Shown here piece after piece: positions 52,088 to 59,687 of a stretch of DNA of 64,000 bases. The stretch's first letter is position 1; each line of letters opens with the position of its first letter. A program made the position numbers and the translations under genes. The stretch is from Nitrospira lenta. GTDB taxonomy: Bacteria > Nitrospirota > Nitrospiria > Nitrospirales > Nitrospiraceae. The stretch covers positions 310,001 to 374,000 of the forward strand of contig NZ_OUNR01000012.1 in assembly GCF_900403705.1 (NCBI RefSeq), written 5' to 3'. The notes beneath the pieces are model-generated. The model was not told the origin of the DNA, did not search any database, and saw only the letters and a program-made list of their open reading frames with translations.

Positions 52088-52717
52088 ATGCGTTTTGCGC
52101 TTGTGTTGACCATTCTGTTCCTAAGCGGGTGTGCCACTGATGGTGGATTGACCAAGGAAGACCAATCTAGGCAAGCCATTCGCAAGCAGGCCTATACGGC
52201 TCCGTTTCCCATGCCCGATATGACAGCCCAGCCGCAGTTTAACGATCCGGACGCCTTTGCCTTGCAGCCTGGACCTGTCGGATCCAAGTATTTGAATGCT
52301 GGTCCTGCACCAGCGGAATCGGACGCTGAGGGAGGGGCAGCCGCGTTAGTGATGCCGCCAGCGACCGCTCCAGCGCCTCCTCAAGCGGCTAGACAGCCGG
52401 CCACTCAGCAACCGCAAGTTCCGCAGGAACCAGAATGGATGACGCCGGCCAGAAAGAAGATGTATGAAAAAGCCTATGAAGCAGGCCGGCAGTATCGTGA
52501 GCAGTACATCGCGGCAAAACGTCCGGTATTTCGGCTAAAGTACCGTCACGAATACCCCACGATGTCAGACGAGGAAGTCGAGGTGCTAGTGAATGATGCG
52601 CTTGAGGATGGGTTACGCGAAGAGGCACGACGCCGCAGTGCTGGGTCTGTCGTGAAGCCTTCCGTCAACTGTACGTCGTCCCAGGTGGGAAGCTACACCT
52701 ATACGGACTGCTATTAG
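52088..52717 (+). CDS. Putative lipoprotein of the element
   Basis: Protein of 209 residues. The signal peptide MRFALVLTILFLSGC ends in a lipobox (LSGC). A Pro/Ala/Gln-rich linker (about 75-120) precedes a helical C-terminal domain: KKMYEKAYEAGRQYREQY and PTMSDEEVEVLVNDALEDGLREEARRR. It ends with two Cys residues. Function unknown; an envelope lipoprotein on a satellite could serve in superinfection exclusion, as inference only. It is the last gene of the rightward arm. The 132 bp to the convergent gene hold nothing recognised. Confidence 0.7.
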   Translation: MRFALVLTILFLSGCATDGGLTKEDQSRQAIRKQAYTAPFPMPDMTAQPQFNDPDAFALQPGPVGSKYLNAGPAPAESDAEGGAAALVMPPATAPAPPQAARQPATQQPQVPQEPEWMTPARKKMYEKAYEAGRQYREQYIAAKRPVFRLKYRHEYPTMSDEEVEVLVNDALEDGLREEARRRSAGSVVKPSVNCTSSQVGSYTYTDCY

Positions 52718-52849
52718 CGAGATTCTCTCACTGCCTTGGCTTGTCGCGTCTTGTTATGCCCTGGCCGCTTGGTTTTCACCGTGGAATCCCCGCAGGCTTC
52801 CTCACTTCAACGTCCTCACGGCTTCCTACTCTCGGCAGACGCCCCGTGC

Positions 52850-53290
52850 CTATTCTGGATGCTCCCACGCATATTGAAGCAGCGATAGGTAGACCGCGAA
52901 CACTTTCGATGTCTCCGTTCCGCCCACCCGTACCGCGACTCGCGCAGAATACTGCCACATGTCTTGAATGAAGGGGTGCTGGTCAAGGATCGTGCGGAAC
53001 TTGGGAAGCTCGAAGAATGGAACGGTGTGTTCGAGCTGGACCACGGCTCGCTCGGCATCCTTCGCCAGTGCCTTGAGTTGTGCGCCTTCAATATCACAGA
53101 GCTGATTGAGCGCCTTTCGAGTGGTTTCTACCGGACAGCCTGAGGCCTGGGCATCTTCTTGCGCCGTGCGCTCCAATTCCTTGAAGATGATCGGCCACGG
53201 TGCCCCGGTTTGGTAGATCTCCATGACCTCATACATGGGCATGAGCGTTTGCTCTGAAAGATAGTGTGCCAGGTCGATCGCGGCTTCCAT
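52850..53290 (-). CDS. Element protein downstream of terS, unknown
   Basis: Protein of 146 residues, mostly helical (ALNQLCDIEGAQLKALAKDAERAVVQLEH; PFIQDMWQYSARVAVRVGG). No family recognised. It is the last gene of the leftward arm as read in the circular form. In phages this position after terS usually carries structural or head-assembly genes. Confidence 0.55.
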   Translation of the reverse strand: MEAAIDLAHYLSEQTLMPMYEVMEIYQTGAPWPIIFKELERTAQEDAQASGCPVETTRKALNQLCDIEGAQLKALAKDAERAVVQLEHTVPFFELPKFRTILDQHPFIQDMWQYSARVAVRVGGTETSKVFAVYLSLLQYAWEHPE

Positions 53291-53317
53291 AACTCCTCGT
53301 GTCCTTTGGAAGCGAGC

Positions 53318-53758
53318 CTAATATCCCGTTCTCATGCGTGGTCGACGCATGAAGGGGGGCGATGCCAACAGGGCGGCAGGGCTCACCATCGGTGGTTTGG
53401 CTGCTGGGGAAGGTCTCGGAGCTGGTGTCGATGCCTGACCAACCTCAAATCTCGATAGCGGAATCCCCAGCTTCCCAGGCGTCTCGATGGGTTGAGACGA
53501 GGGGATGCGTGGCCGGGTGGCCGTCAGTTGGGCCGCCTGCTCCGCGTCCTCATAACTCGGTCCCAGTCCGGATGGGCCCCGATTCCATTCATTTTGACCC
53601 ATCTGCCAGCCCTGTTGGACAGCAAGACGATCGAGGTGCATTTCCCTCTGTTGCTCGATGTATTTGTCTTGCTGTTTCATCTGCATGCCTCGAATGAACA
53701 TATCGGTTACCATTCCCACGCCTCGTTCAACCCCTTGCCCGATTCCATATGAACTCAT
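53318..53758 (-). CDS. Gln/Met-rich element protein, possible phage virion-type
   Basis: Protein of 146 residues, with a GGAGG-type site upstream. The N-terminus (GIGQGVERGVGMVTDMFIRGMQMKQQDKYIEQQREMHLDR) is a Met/Gln-rich helix of the sort found in small phage virion or injection-associated proteins. The C-terminus is Pro/Ala/Arg-rich and disordered-looking. No firm family. It sits 66 bp after terS. Confidence 0.5.
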   Translation of the reverse strand: MSSYGIGQGVERGVGMVTDMFIRGMQMKQQDKYIEQQREMHLDRLAVQQGWQMGQNEWNRGPSGLGPSYEDAEQAAQLTATRPRIPSSQPIETPGKLGIPLSRFEVGQASTPAPRPSPAAKPPMVSPAALLASPPFMRRPRMRTGY

Positions 53759-53824
53759 ACGCGCCTCCTTGGTTAATAAACTGCCCGACTTACTATGTGA
53801 TGTCCTGACCTGACACCTTCGAGA

Positions 53825-54412
53825 TCATGAGTCGCCGTGTCCTATTTGTTTAGGCTCCATCCGTGGCCCGACCATCGCCTTCTTCCTTATCCGCATGAAC
53901 TCTTTAAATTCCTCATCGGTCAGCTTCGAGAGATCGAACTGTGCCGGAGGAGCGGACGGAGACTGTTTCATCTTCTCTCGCGGAATATCTCCCACCAGCT
54001 TCGAGTAGTTCATAATCGCGCTCTGCTTATCGACAAACCTGATCCTCGTGACAAGACTTACTGGATCGACTTCATAGGCCGCAATCGCTCGGCGAGCATG
54101 CTCGGGCATCGCCCGAAGGGACAACGGATGGCCAAAGTTATCGAAACAATCGGCGGGATCAAGGAACATCGCACAGGCCAACTCTGTGAGTCGATTTGCC
54201 ATGGTCTCTTGCACTTGTGCCACCACTGGTGCACGAAGTTCTGTGATCCTTGTCCGAATCTTGCCCATCTTTGCCAAACGGCATGCCTTTTCGTTGATCG
54301 TTTTCTTGCTCATCTGTTTGGGCACATAGGCCACTCGGTATGCCTCGGTCAGCTTCTGGCCAATCACGATCTCCTGACAAAAGCGTTCCTGTTTGGATGT
54401 CAACTTACTCAC
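53825..54412 (-). CDS. terS: Terminase small subunit
   Basis: Protein of 195 residues. The N-terminal LTSKQERFCQEIVIGQKLTEAYRVAY ... INEKACRLAKMGKIRTRITEL is the Terminase_2 helix-turn-helix and oligomerisation region. The middle has DPADCFD and SLVTRIRFVDKQSAIMNYSKLVGD. TerS recognises the pac/cos site and with TerL packages DNA; no TerL is present here. A lone terS is a hallmark of satellites that redirect helper packaging. It starts by ATGA overlap with the TSCPD gene. Confidence 0.88.
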   Translation of the reverse strand: MSKLTSKQERFCQEIVIGQKLTEAYRVAYVPKQMSKKTINEKACRLAKMGKIRTRITELRAPVVAQVQETMANRLTELACAMFLDPADCFDNFGHPLSLRAMPEHARRAIAAYEVDPVSLVTRIRFVDKQSAIMNYSKLVGDIPREKMKQSPSAPPAQFDLSKLTDEEFKEFMRIRKKAMVGPRMEPKQIGHGDS

Positions 54413-54840
54413 TCCGGCACCTCCCGATGTATCTTTTGGTGTATGGAAGATGACCCATTCGAAACCTGAGCATGGGCCAACTCATCATGTCCGCAATACT
54501 CAACCAGCAGATGCCGGCCGATCAAATCCGGGACACTCGAACAATGCTTCAGGCGATCGTGCCCGGACACAGGGCCGCATGGATCAAATTTGGCTCCAGC
54601 GAGGAGATCGCCGACCTTTTCAAGCGGAGCGCCGTACTGCAGGGCTACGCTCATCAGGCGGGCAATGACGTCGTAGAGGCCAATCAACTCAGAAGTGCAG
54701 TCCGGACCTTTGAGCCTGAGGAAGATTTCGGCTGGTTGAGGATCGTCATGCACGCTGAGGTAGAGCGTCCGCTGCCCGGAGATGCGAACTTTCTGGATGA
54801 CGTGTCGTCGACGAGCGGGGAGAACGAGACGTTGGCTCAT
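54409..54840 (-). CDS. TSCPD domain protein (ribonucleotide reductase-type)
   Basis: Protein of 143 residues. QKVRISGQRTLYLSVHDD, AEIFLRLKGPDCTSELIGLYD, ALQYGAPLEKVGDLLAGAKF and HCSSVPDLIGRHLLVEYCG match the TSCPD domain found at the end of class II ribonucleotide reductases and as a stand-alone phage protein. The role in phages is unclear; nucleotide metabolism is likely. Its ATG overlaps the stop of the frame that continues the integrase in the circular form. It is co-transcribed with terS. Confidence 0.8.
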   Translation of the reverse strand: MSQRLVLPARRRHVIQKVRISGQRTLYLSVHDDPQPAEIFLRLKGPDCTSELIGLYDVIARLMSVALQYGAPLEKVGDLLAGAKFDPCGPVSGHDRLKHCSSVPDLIGRHLLVEYCGHDELAHAQVSNGSSSIHQKIHREVPE

Positions 54841-55040
54841 GACGGCAGCTCCTCGCCAGAAGCCGCCGTATCTGTAGTACCGTCCTGAGACTTAGATTTC
54901 TGGTTGCGGCTGGTTGCGGATTCGCGTATTTCTTGCCTGCTTTTGCCTCGATCTGCCGAGCTAAGTGCTTGATCTTGTTGATTGGCTTGATGGTCACATA
55001 AAATTCGAAACCCGTCACTCACCCCATCTCGTTTCCTCAT
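54837..55040 (-). CDS. Open frame across attR: alternative integrase C-terminus
   Basis: A 67-codon frame starting in host DNA (MRKR), passing through the attR core (DGVSDGFR, the same frame and residues as in the integrase) and continuing ILCDHQANQQDQALSS ... TAASGEELPS. In the integrated state it is probably an orphan. In the excised circle the same frame becomes the last 55 residues of the integrase (480 residues in all), ending by ATGA overlap with the TSCPD gene. An alternative frame (GTG 55018, reading KPINKIKHLARQIEAKAGKKYA) also has coding character in its first third. Confidence 0.5.
   Translation of the reverse strand: MRKRDGVSDGFRILCDHQANQQDQALSSADRGKSRQEIRESATSRNQKSKSQDGTTDTAASGEELPS
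55004..55029. repeat. attR core, 26-bp direct repeat
   Basis: Identical to 38897-38922. It marks the right end of the element. Host sequence resumes to the right. It lacks the 5' tRNA half, as expected for the displaced tRNA end after tRNA-targeted integration. Confidence 0.92.
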
Positions 55041-55234
55041 AGGCTGTTGACGATTGGCCGATACCCCGATGCGTCAGTTCGGTAACGGATGCGTGGGATA
55101 CGCTCCTTCGCTGGCACGTACCCTCGTGGGGTTTGCGCGTGCGAAAGGAATCTGTCCACGCCATTGTTCCGTATGGAGTGATAGGGTGGTAGAGTGTAAG
55201 GGTTATTTGGGACGGTTTAAACAAGGAGGTCGTG

Positions 55235-55588
55235 ATGCAGATGGTAGGACGTATCGGAATGATAGGACTCGGTATTGCGCTGGTGGGTGTACTCGGCGGC
55301 GCGCCAGTGTTTGCGGCAGATGCGCCGATCGAGGACGGATCGAAGATCGTGATCACGTCTCCGAAGGACGGCGATACGGTCGGCGATACCTTTGAGTTGA
55401 AGTATGAAATGACCAAGGGATCCGAGATGGGCCACGCCCACGTGTACCTGGATAATCAATATCAGAAGGGCTTTCCCGGAACGTTCAAAGGGGTGAGCAA
55501 GGGCAAGCACCAGATCACGGTGACTGGCGCGAACAAGGATCACAAGCTCGTCTCCGCCACACAGACCATCACAGTCGAAGTCCAGTAA
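55235..55588 (+). CDS. Small exported beta-sandwich protein
   Basis: Protein of 117 residues from ATG 55235 with AAGGAGGT 4 bp upstream; GTG at 55232 and ATG at 55241 are close alternatives. The signal peptide ends VFAAD. The mature domain (IVITSPKDGDTVGDTFELKYEM ... GHAHVYLDNQYQKGFPGTFKGVSKGKHQITVTGANKDH) is an immunoglobulin-like beta sandwich similar to DUF4399-type proteins. The His-x-His could bind metal. It is the first host gene right of attR. Confidence 0.75.
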   Translation: MQMVGRIGMIGLGIALVGVLGGAPVFAADAPIEDGSKIVITSPKDGDTVGDTFELKYEMTKGSEMGHAHVYLDNQYQKGFPGTFKGVSKGKHQITVTGANKDHKLVSATQTITVEVQ

Positions 55589-55752
55589 CGATACAACCCG
55601 ACTACATCACCGCCGCCAGGGTTTTTTACTGAAAAGGCCCTGGCGCGCGCCCATTCCTGATATTCCCGCGCTTCCTCCCAGTTGACTCTTCTCTCGCTAG
55701 AACGTAGCTTCTCTCCGATTCAGCCGCACGCGGCATATTTCGAGGACAGAGA

Positions 55753-56304
55753 GTGGATATGGAGTGGATCTGGTGGGCCGGGTTCCTTGTGCTGTTCATT
55801 ACCGGCGGAGCTGCGTACTATTTGTGGCAGGTGTTTTCGGCTCAAACACGCGACGATTTCCGTGCGCAACAGCCTATCCTCCGGGTCACCAATATGTCTG
55901 CGATGACCGCAGGGAATATCCTCACGCTCATTCCGCAGCTCGAAAATGTTGGGCGCGGGGTGGCCTACGACTGTGTTTTGCATCTCGGGGGGTGGGAAGG
56001 CAGCTTTTCAGTGAAGAAAGTGTATCCACAGGGCCCGCGCTATCAGAAGCACGCGGCCTCGCTCGTGTTGGGGCCGGATACCCCGTTGCGGGCGAAGCCG
56101 CAGAGCCATGGCTATCTCCGATTGAGTTATCGGGATCGATGGGGGCTTAAGTACGATTGTTGGTACCCGGTCACTCAATCGCTCAGCACAACACCGCCGC
56201 TCCATAATATTCAGATCGACTTGGAGCATCCGGACGTCAACGAGCCGGCTCTCTCGTTCTGGAAGATGCGCGCACTGCTCCGAAAGAGCGCATTGCAGGA
56301 GTGA
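55753..56304 (+). CDS. Membrane-anchored protein, unknown function
   Basis: Protein of 183 residues (ATG 55753; a second Met two codons on). One N-terminal membrane helix (about 5-27) precedes a beta-rich domain (ILTLIPQLENVGRGVAYDCVLHLGGWEG ... GYLRLSYRDRWGLKYDCWYPV). It resembles DUF-type extracytoplasmic domains with a GRGVAY-like motif, but I cannot name a family. Confidence 0.65.
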   Translation: MDMEWIWWAGFLVLFITGGAAYYLWQVFSAQTRDDFRAQQPILRVTNMSAMTAGNILTLIPQLENVGRGVAYDCVLHLGGWEGSFSVKKVYPQGPRYQKHAASLVLGPDTPLRAKPQSHGYLRLSYRDRWGLKYDCWYPVTQSLSTTPPLHNIQIDLEHPDVNEPALSFWKMRALLRKSALQE

Positions 56305-56526
56305 TCTCGCTGTCGATGCCACTCCCGCGCGCGGTGTCCTCCTGCCTTAGCGGGCGTTCCCCTACCGGACTTGTTTCTCGCCAAGTGCCCATTGAGAGCC
56401 GGTTTGCGCCTGCTTGACGGTGTCTTTTTTCGGGGGCTATGCTGAATGAGCCCGGAGGTGCCGTATGAAGCCGGGGTAGCCCTCTCACCGCTGTTCACGC
56501 ATCCCCTCTTTTTGTCCGCTGCTGAG

Positions 56527-56557
56527 CGCCCTCGCCGAGGTCCACCCTTCGAGGGCG
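56527..56557. promoter_or_regulatory. Hairpin in 290-bp leader region
   Basis: CGCCCTCG (56527-56534) pairs perfectly with CGAGGGCG (56550-56557), followed by TTGTTGTGTCT. It lies 38 bp before the next ATG, inside the otherwise gene-free 56305-56594 stretch. It may be a weak terminator for upstream transcription or a leader structure. Confidence 0.35.
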
Positions 56558-56594
56558 TTGTTGTGTCTCCCACCATCATCAAGGAGGTTGCATC

Positions 56595-56960
56595 ATGAAA
56601 ACCTCACGTATTCTTGTGGCTGCATCCGTGGTCCTGCTGCTGGCCATTTCGCCGGCGTTTGCCAATCCCGATATGCTGCCGAAGCATCCAGGCTATCCGA
56701 TGGGCAAAGCGATCGATCCGGTCAAAGGGCAATCCCTCGCCAACGATCCCGGTCAGACCAATGCGACGGGGGCAGGGTCGCTTGTGAACGCCGCCGCATT
56801 TGATGATAGCCATTCCAAGCAGAGCCTGTCGATCAATCGCAATAACGAGCGGATCATGGAGAAACCCGGCGCGGGAGTTTTGCCCACAGTGCAGGGACCG
56901 AACATTAAGATCGAACCGCCGGTAACGGAGGGAACCAAGGTCAATGCCTCGCCGCAATAA
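56595..56960 (+). CDS. Small exported protein, unknown
   Basis: Protein of 121 residues with AAGGAGG 7 bp upstream. The signal peptide ends AFAN (about 24). The mature part is short, polar and Pro/Gly/Asn-rich (HPGYPMGKAIDPVKGQSLANDPGQ; TVQGPNIKIEPP), likely disordered. No family recognised. Confidence 0.6.
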   Translation: MKTSRILVAASVVLLLAISPAFANPDMLPKHPGYPMGKAIDPVKGQSLANDPGQTNATGAGSLVNAAAFDDSHSKQSLSINRNNERIMEKPGAGVLPTVQGPNIKIEPPVTEGTKVNASPQ

Positions 56961-57161
56961 CGGCGACTGACGGAGCGTGATCTGGCGTGGCCGGGCTACG
57001 GGTGGTGCGCCATCCTAGTCCGGCCATTGAGATGCAGATCTCTTGCCCCAACCAGCCTGAATGCCTGTCTTTCTGGCGAGTTGGCTTGTTCTTCCCACGC
57101 TGGCACAGTAGGATGGCGAGACTACTGCTTTATGTACAGTTCATATTGAGGAGGTATTGTT

Positions 57162-57440
57162 ATGTCAGATCGTTCACTCGGCCTGCGTGGTGTGATTGCA
57201 GTGGTGGGACTGCTGCTTGGTGGCTGTGCAAGCGATGGCGCAATGGGAACAGCGGGAACAACAGGAACATCCGGGAGCGGGGCGGTGTTTGGCACGACAA
57301 AGAATATCGAGCGAGTTGCTGCCGGCGCGGTCGAAGACAATCTGAATGCCTGTATGGCGCGTATTCCCAAGGACGCCTCCAATGGTCAACGGATGCTGGC
57401 CGAGGAAAGCTGCCGCCGCGATCAAGCCAATCGCCGCTAA
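57162..57440 (+). CDS. Small lipoprotein
   Basis: Protein of 92 residues with a GAGGAGG site upstream. The signal peptide ends LLGGC, a lipobox. A Gly/Thr-rich linker (GTAGTTGTSGSG) leads to a short helical domain with two Cys (NACMARIPKD ... ESCRRDQANRR). No family recognised. It is convergent with the debranching enzyme gene. Confidence 0.65.
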   Translation: MSDRSLGLRGVIAVVGLLLGGCASDGAMGTAGTTGTSGSGAVFGTTKNIERVAAGAVEDNLNACMARIPKDASNGQRMLAEESCRRDQANRR

Positions 57441-57553
57441 ATCAGGGCATTGTCGTAAGGCGGCACGGGCAGGCGTGTCGTCTTACGGCAGGACTCCGCT
57501 CGTCGTGCGCCATTCTCTTTCACCGACAGGCAGAGCGATGGTTGGCGGTAAGC

Positions 57554-59662
57554 TTACGTAGCCGAACGGGTTGACCGGGATTTCGTGGCCGGCTTCTTCG
57601 GGGCCTTGGTCGAACGGTTTGCTTTTGGAGCGACAGGTGGAGAAGGCGAGACTTGTCGTTGCCGAATGGCGCTCGGTCTCGCCGGGGATTGCCGTTCTTT
57701 CACGGAGCTTCCAAGATCGTCGATCAGTGAGCGCAACGGCTCCGCAACCGACCAGGCCTGAGCGAAACACCCGCGTGGATGATGCGGCGCCTCGGCATCA
57801 AAAATCTCGGAGACCTGTCCGAGGCAGCCCTCGCTGAGATGAGCGTCGAGGCCATTCAAAAATCTTCTCGCTTCCGTGCGGGATTTGGCGTTCCGTCCAA
57901 AACTCTTGATCCAGGCCGTCACTAGCGGACCCAGGAGGAACGGCCAGACGGTGCCTTGATGATAGGCGCTGTCTCGTTCCAGCACCCCCCCTTCATAACG
58001 GGGACGATAGCGCGGATCGTCCGGTGATAACGTGCGAAGCCCGACCGGAGTGATGAGCTGTTTCTTCACGAGTTGAAGGATCTGTTGTGCGCGATCACGC
58101 GGGACCAGATCATGGCCCAGTGCGATGGCGTAGAGTTGATTGGGCCTTAAGGAGGTGTCGTTGCCTTCTGGCCCATCGATGACGTCGTACAGGTAGCCGC
58201 CTTGTTCGTACCAGAAGCGTTGCTGAAATGTTGCAACGGCTCGTTGCCGGTCTGTTCGGCATTGATCGGCGTACGATGCCTCGCCGAACAGACGGGCGAG
58301 GGTTTCTCCAACCCCCAAGGCGTACACCCACAAGGCTTGAATTTCGACCGGTTTGCCATGCCGCGGGGTGACAACCCAGTCACCAACCTTGGCATCCATC
58401 CAGGTCAGCTGGGAGCCAGGAATTCCTCCGGTGATCAAGCCGTCTTCATCCATTCGAATCCCGTAACGTGTGCCGCGCCGATAGCCATCGAGAATCTGTT
58501 TGACGGCAGGCCAGGCTGTGTCGCGGACACGGGCGTCATCCCGGGATGCGGTGAAGTAGCGATCAATGGCATGGATGAACCAGAGTGACGCGTCGATCGT
58601 ATTGTACTCCGGCTGCTCGCCGGCGTCGGGAAAGCGATTCGGGATCATGCCTTCTGAGACGTGGGCGGCAAATGCGGCGATGATCTGCCAGGCGATTTCC
58701 ACTTGACCGGTCACGAGGCAGAGCCCCGGCAACGAGATGAAGGTATCACGCCCCCAGTCGGTGAACCACGGATAGCCGGCAATCATTGTCTGCTGGTGAC
58801 CCCGCTCGGACAGATAGGACTCTGTGACACGCCAGAGTTTGCCGGCTAGAGAGTCAGCCGTTGGCGCGTTCTGTGTGAGCGATGTGCGCCGGGTCAGCTC
58901 ACGCTTGGCAAGAGCGGGAACATTGATTTGTCCGACGTCTTCACTCGTGAACGCCAGGGCTTGAACGGTTCCCGATGCGAGCATGAGCGCAAACTCTCCC
59001 GGTGACCACCAGTCTTCACTATGGTCGAGCCCGCGTTGCTGCTCGACGGGGAATTCGACCTGGCGAAACCACTCCGGGGCATGGCGATAGTCGCCGGTAT
59101 GGAAGGCTCGTATGGGAGGGAGCGTGGAATAGGGCCGCCAGGTGACGGTCCCTGTCTCGACCGAAGCTTCCGTCGAGAGCTGTCCATTTTCGTGATGCGT
59201 GGCGTGGTAGTCGCGCCCGGTGAGTTTCGGTCTGACGCGAAGCATCGCTCGCTGCGCTTTTTTGCCCAGCAATCTCCATCGAACGATGACGAGATCACGT
59301 CCGTGGACCGTGAAGACCTCACGTTGGATCGTTGTGTTGCGGCACTCAAATGTCCAGGTTGGCCAGGGATCGGTCGTGAATCCCGTACAACACAGATAGC
59401 CGGACGGATGGATCGCGCCGGAATAGCAGTTGGTGGAGAGCGGAAAGGATTGCCCGTCGAGATCGAGCCACTCTTCCACCTGATTCACCAGCACGAACCG
59501 TTCGCTTGGTGGTTTGCGCGCGGTCAGCAAGAGTGCGTGGTACCGGCGGGTGTTGGCCCCGGCGACGGTGCCGGACGAGAAGCCGCCCCGCCCATTCGTT
59601 TCGAGCCATTCGAGGCTGAGTGTGCGGTCCAGGCTCTGGCAATCGTGGCTGTCGATGTTCAC
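57554..59662 (-). CDS. Amylo-alpha-1,6-glucosidase (glycogen debranching enzyme-like)
   Basis: Protein of 702 residues. The N-terminal domain LSLEWLETNGRGGFSSGTVAGANTRRYHALLL is the GDE N-terminal signature. The (alpha/alpha)6 catalytic domain has PWFTDWGRDTFISLPGL, PNRFPDAGEQPEYNTIDASLWF and RDSAYHQGTVWPFLLGP. A basic Ser/Pro/Lys tail (last 45 residues) is extra. It hydrolyses alpha-1,6 branch points. It sits 25 bp after the GH63 gene, same strand, forming an alpha-glucan pair. Confidence 0.93.
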   Translation of the reverse strand: MNIDSHDCQSLDRTLSLEWLETNGRGGFSSGTVAGANTRRYHALLLTARKPPSERFVLVNQVEEWLDLDGQSFPLSTNCYSGAIHPSGYLCCTGFTTDPWPTWTFECRNTTIQREVFTVHGRDLVIVRWRLLGKKAQRAMLRVRPKLTGRDYHATHHENGQLSTEASVETGTVTWRPYSTLPPIRAFHTGDYRHAPEWFRQVEFPVEQQRGLDHSEDWWSPGEFALMLASGTVQALAFTSEDVGQINVPALAKRELTRRTSLTQNAPTADSLAGKLWRVTESYLSERGHQQTMIAGYPWFTDWGRDTFISLPGLCLVTGQVEIAWQIIAAFAAHVSEGMIPNRFPDAGEQPEYNTIDASLWFIHAIDRYFTASRDDARVRDTAWPAVKQILDGYRRGTRYGIRMDEDGLITGGIPGSQLTWMDAKVGDWVVTPRHGKPVEIQALWVYALGVGETLARLFGEASYADQCRTDRQRAVATFQQRFWYEQGGYLYDVIDGPEGNDTSLRPNQLYAIALGHDLVPRDRAQQILQLVKKQLITPVGLRTLSPDDPRYRPRYEGGVLERDSAYHQGTVWPFLLGPLVTAWIKSFGRNAKSRTEARRFLNGLDAHLSEGCLGQVSEIFDAEAPHHPRGCFAQAWSVAEPLRSLIDDLGSSVKERQSPARPSAIRQRQVSPSPPVAPKANRSTKAPKKPATKSRSTRSAT

Positions 59663-59687
59663 GTCAGGCTCCTAGCCGTCAGCGGCG

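Larger units (their letters stand above)
38897..55029. mobile_element. Integrated satellite-like element at tRNA-His
   Basis: Bounded by a 26-bp direct repeat of the tRNA-His 3' end; the excised circle would be about 16107 bp. It holds a tyrosine integrase at the tRNA end, an AlpA/Xis-like protein, DnaB, an initiator-like protein, a serine recombinase, a terminase small subunit, a TSCPD protein, an SOS-type cassette and defence-like cargo. No large terminase, portal, capsid, lysis or full tail genes are visible. Two divergent arms leave 45.4 kb: leftward replication/integration, rightward cargo, meeting convergently at about 52.8 kb in the circle. This fits a PICI-like phage satellite; a decayed prophage or integrative plasmid is the alternative. 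Confidence 0.8.

Noticed and set aside
54472-54888. 138-codon + strand frame opposite the TSCPD gene
   Set aside because: The minus strand encodes clear TSCPD motifs and is coupled by ATGA overlaps on both sides; the + frame has no family features.
38897-55029. Complete prophage
   Set aside because: No large terminase, portal, capsid, full tail or lysis genes could be identified; only terS and a sheath-like fragment are phage structural or packaging signals.
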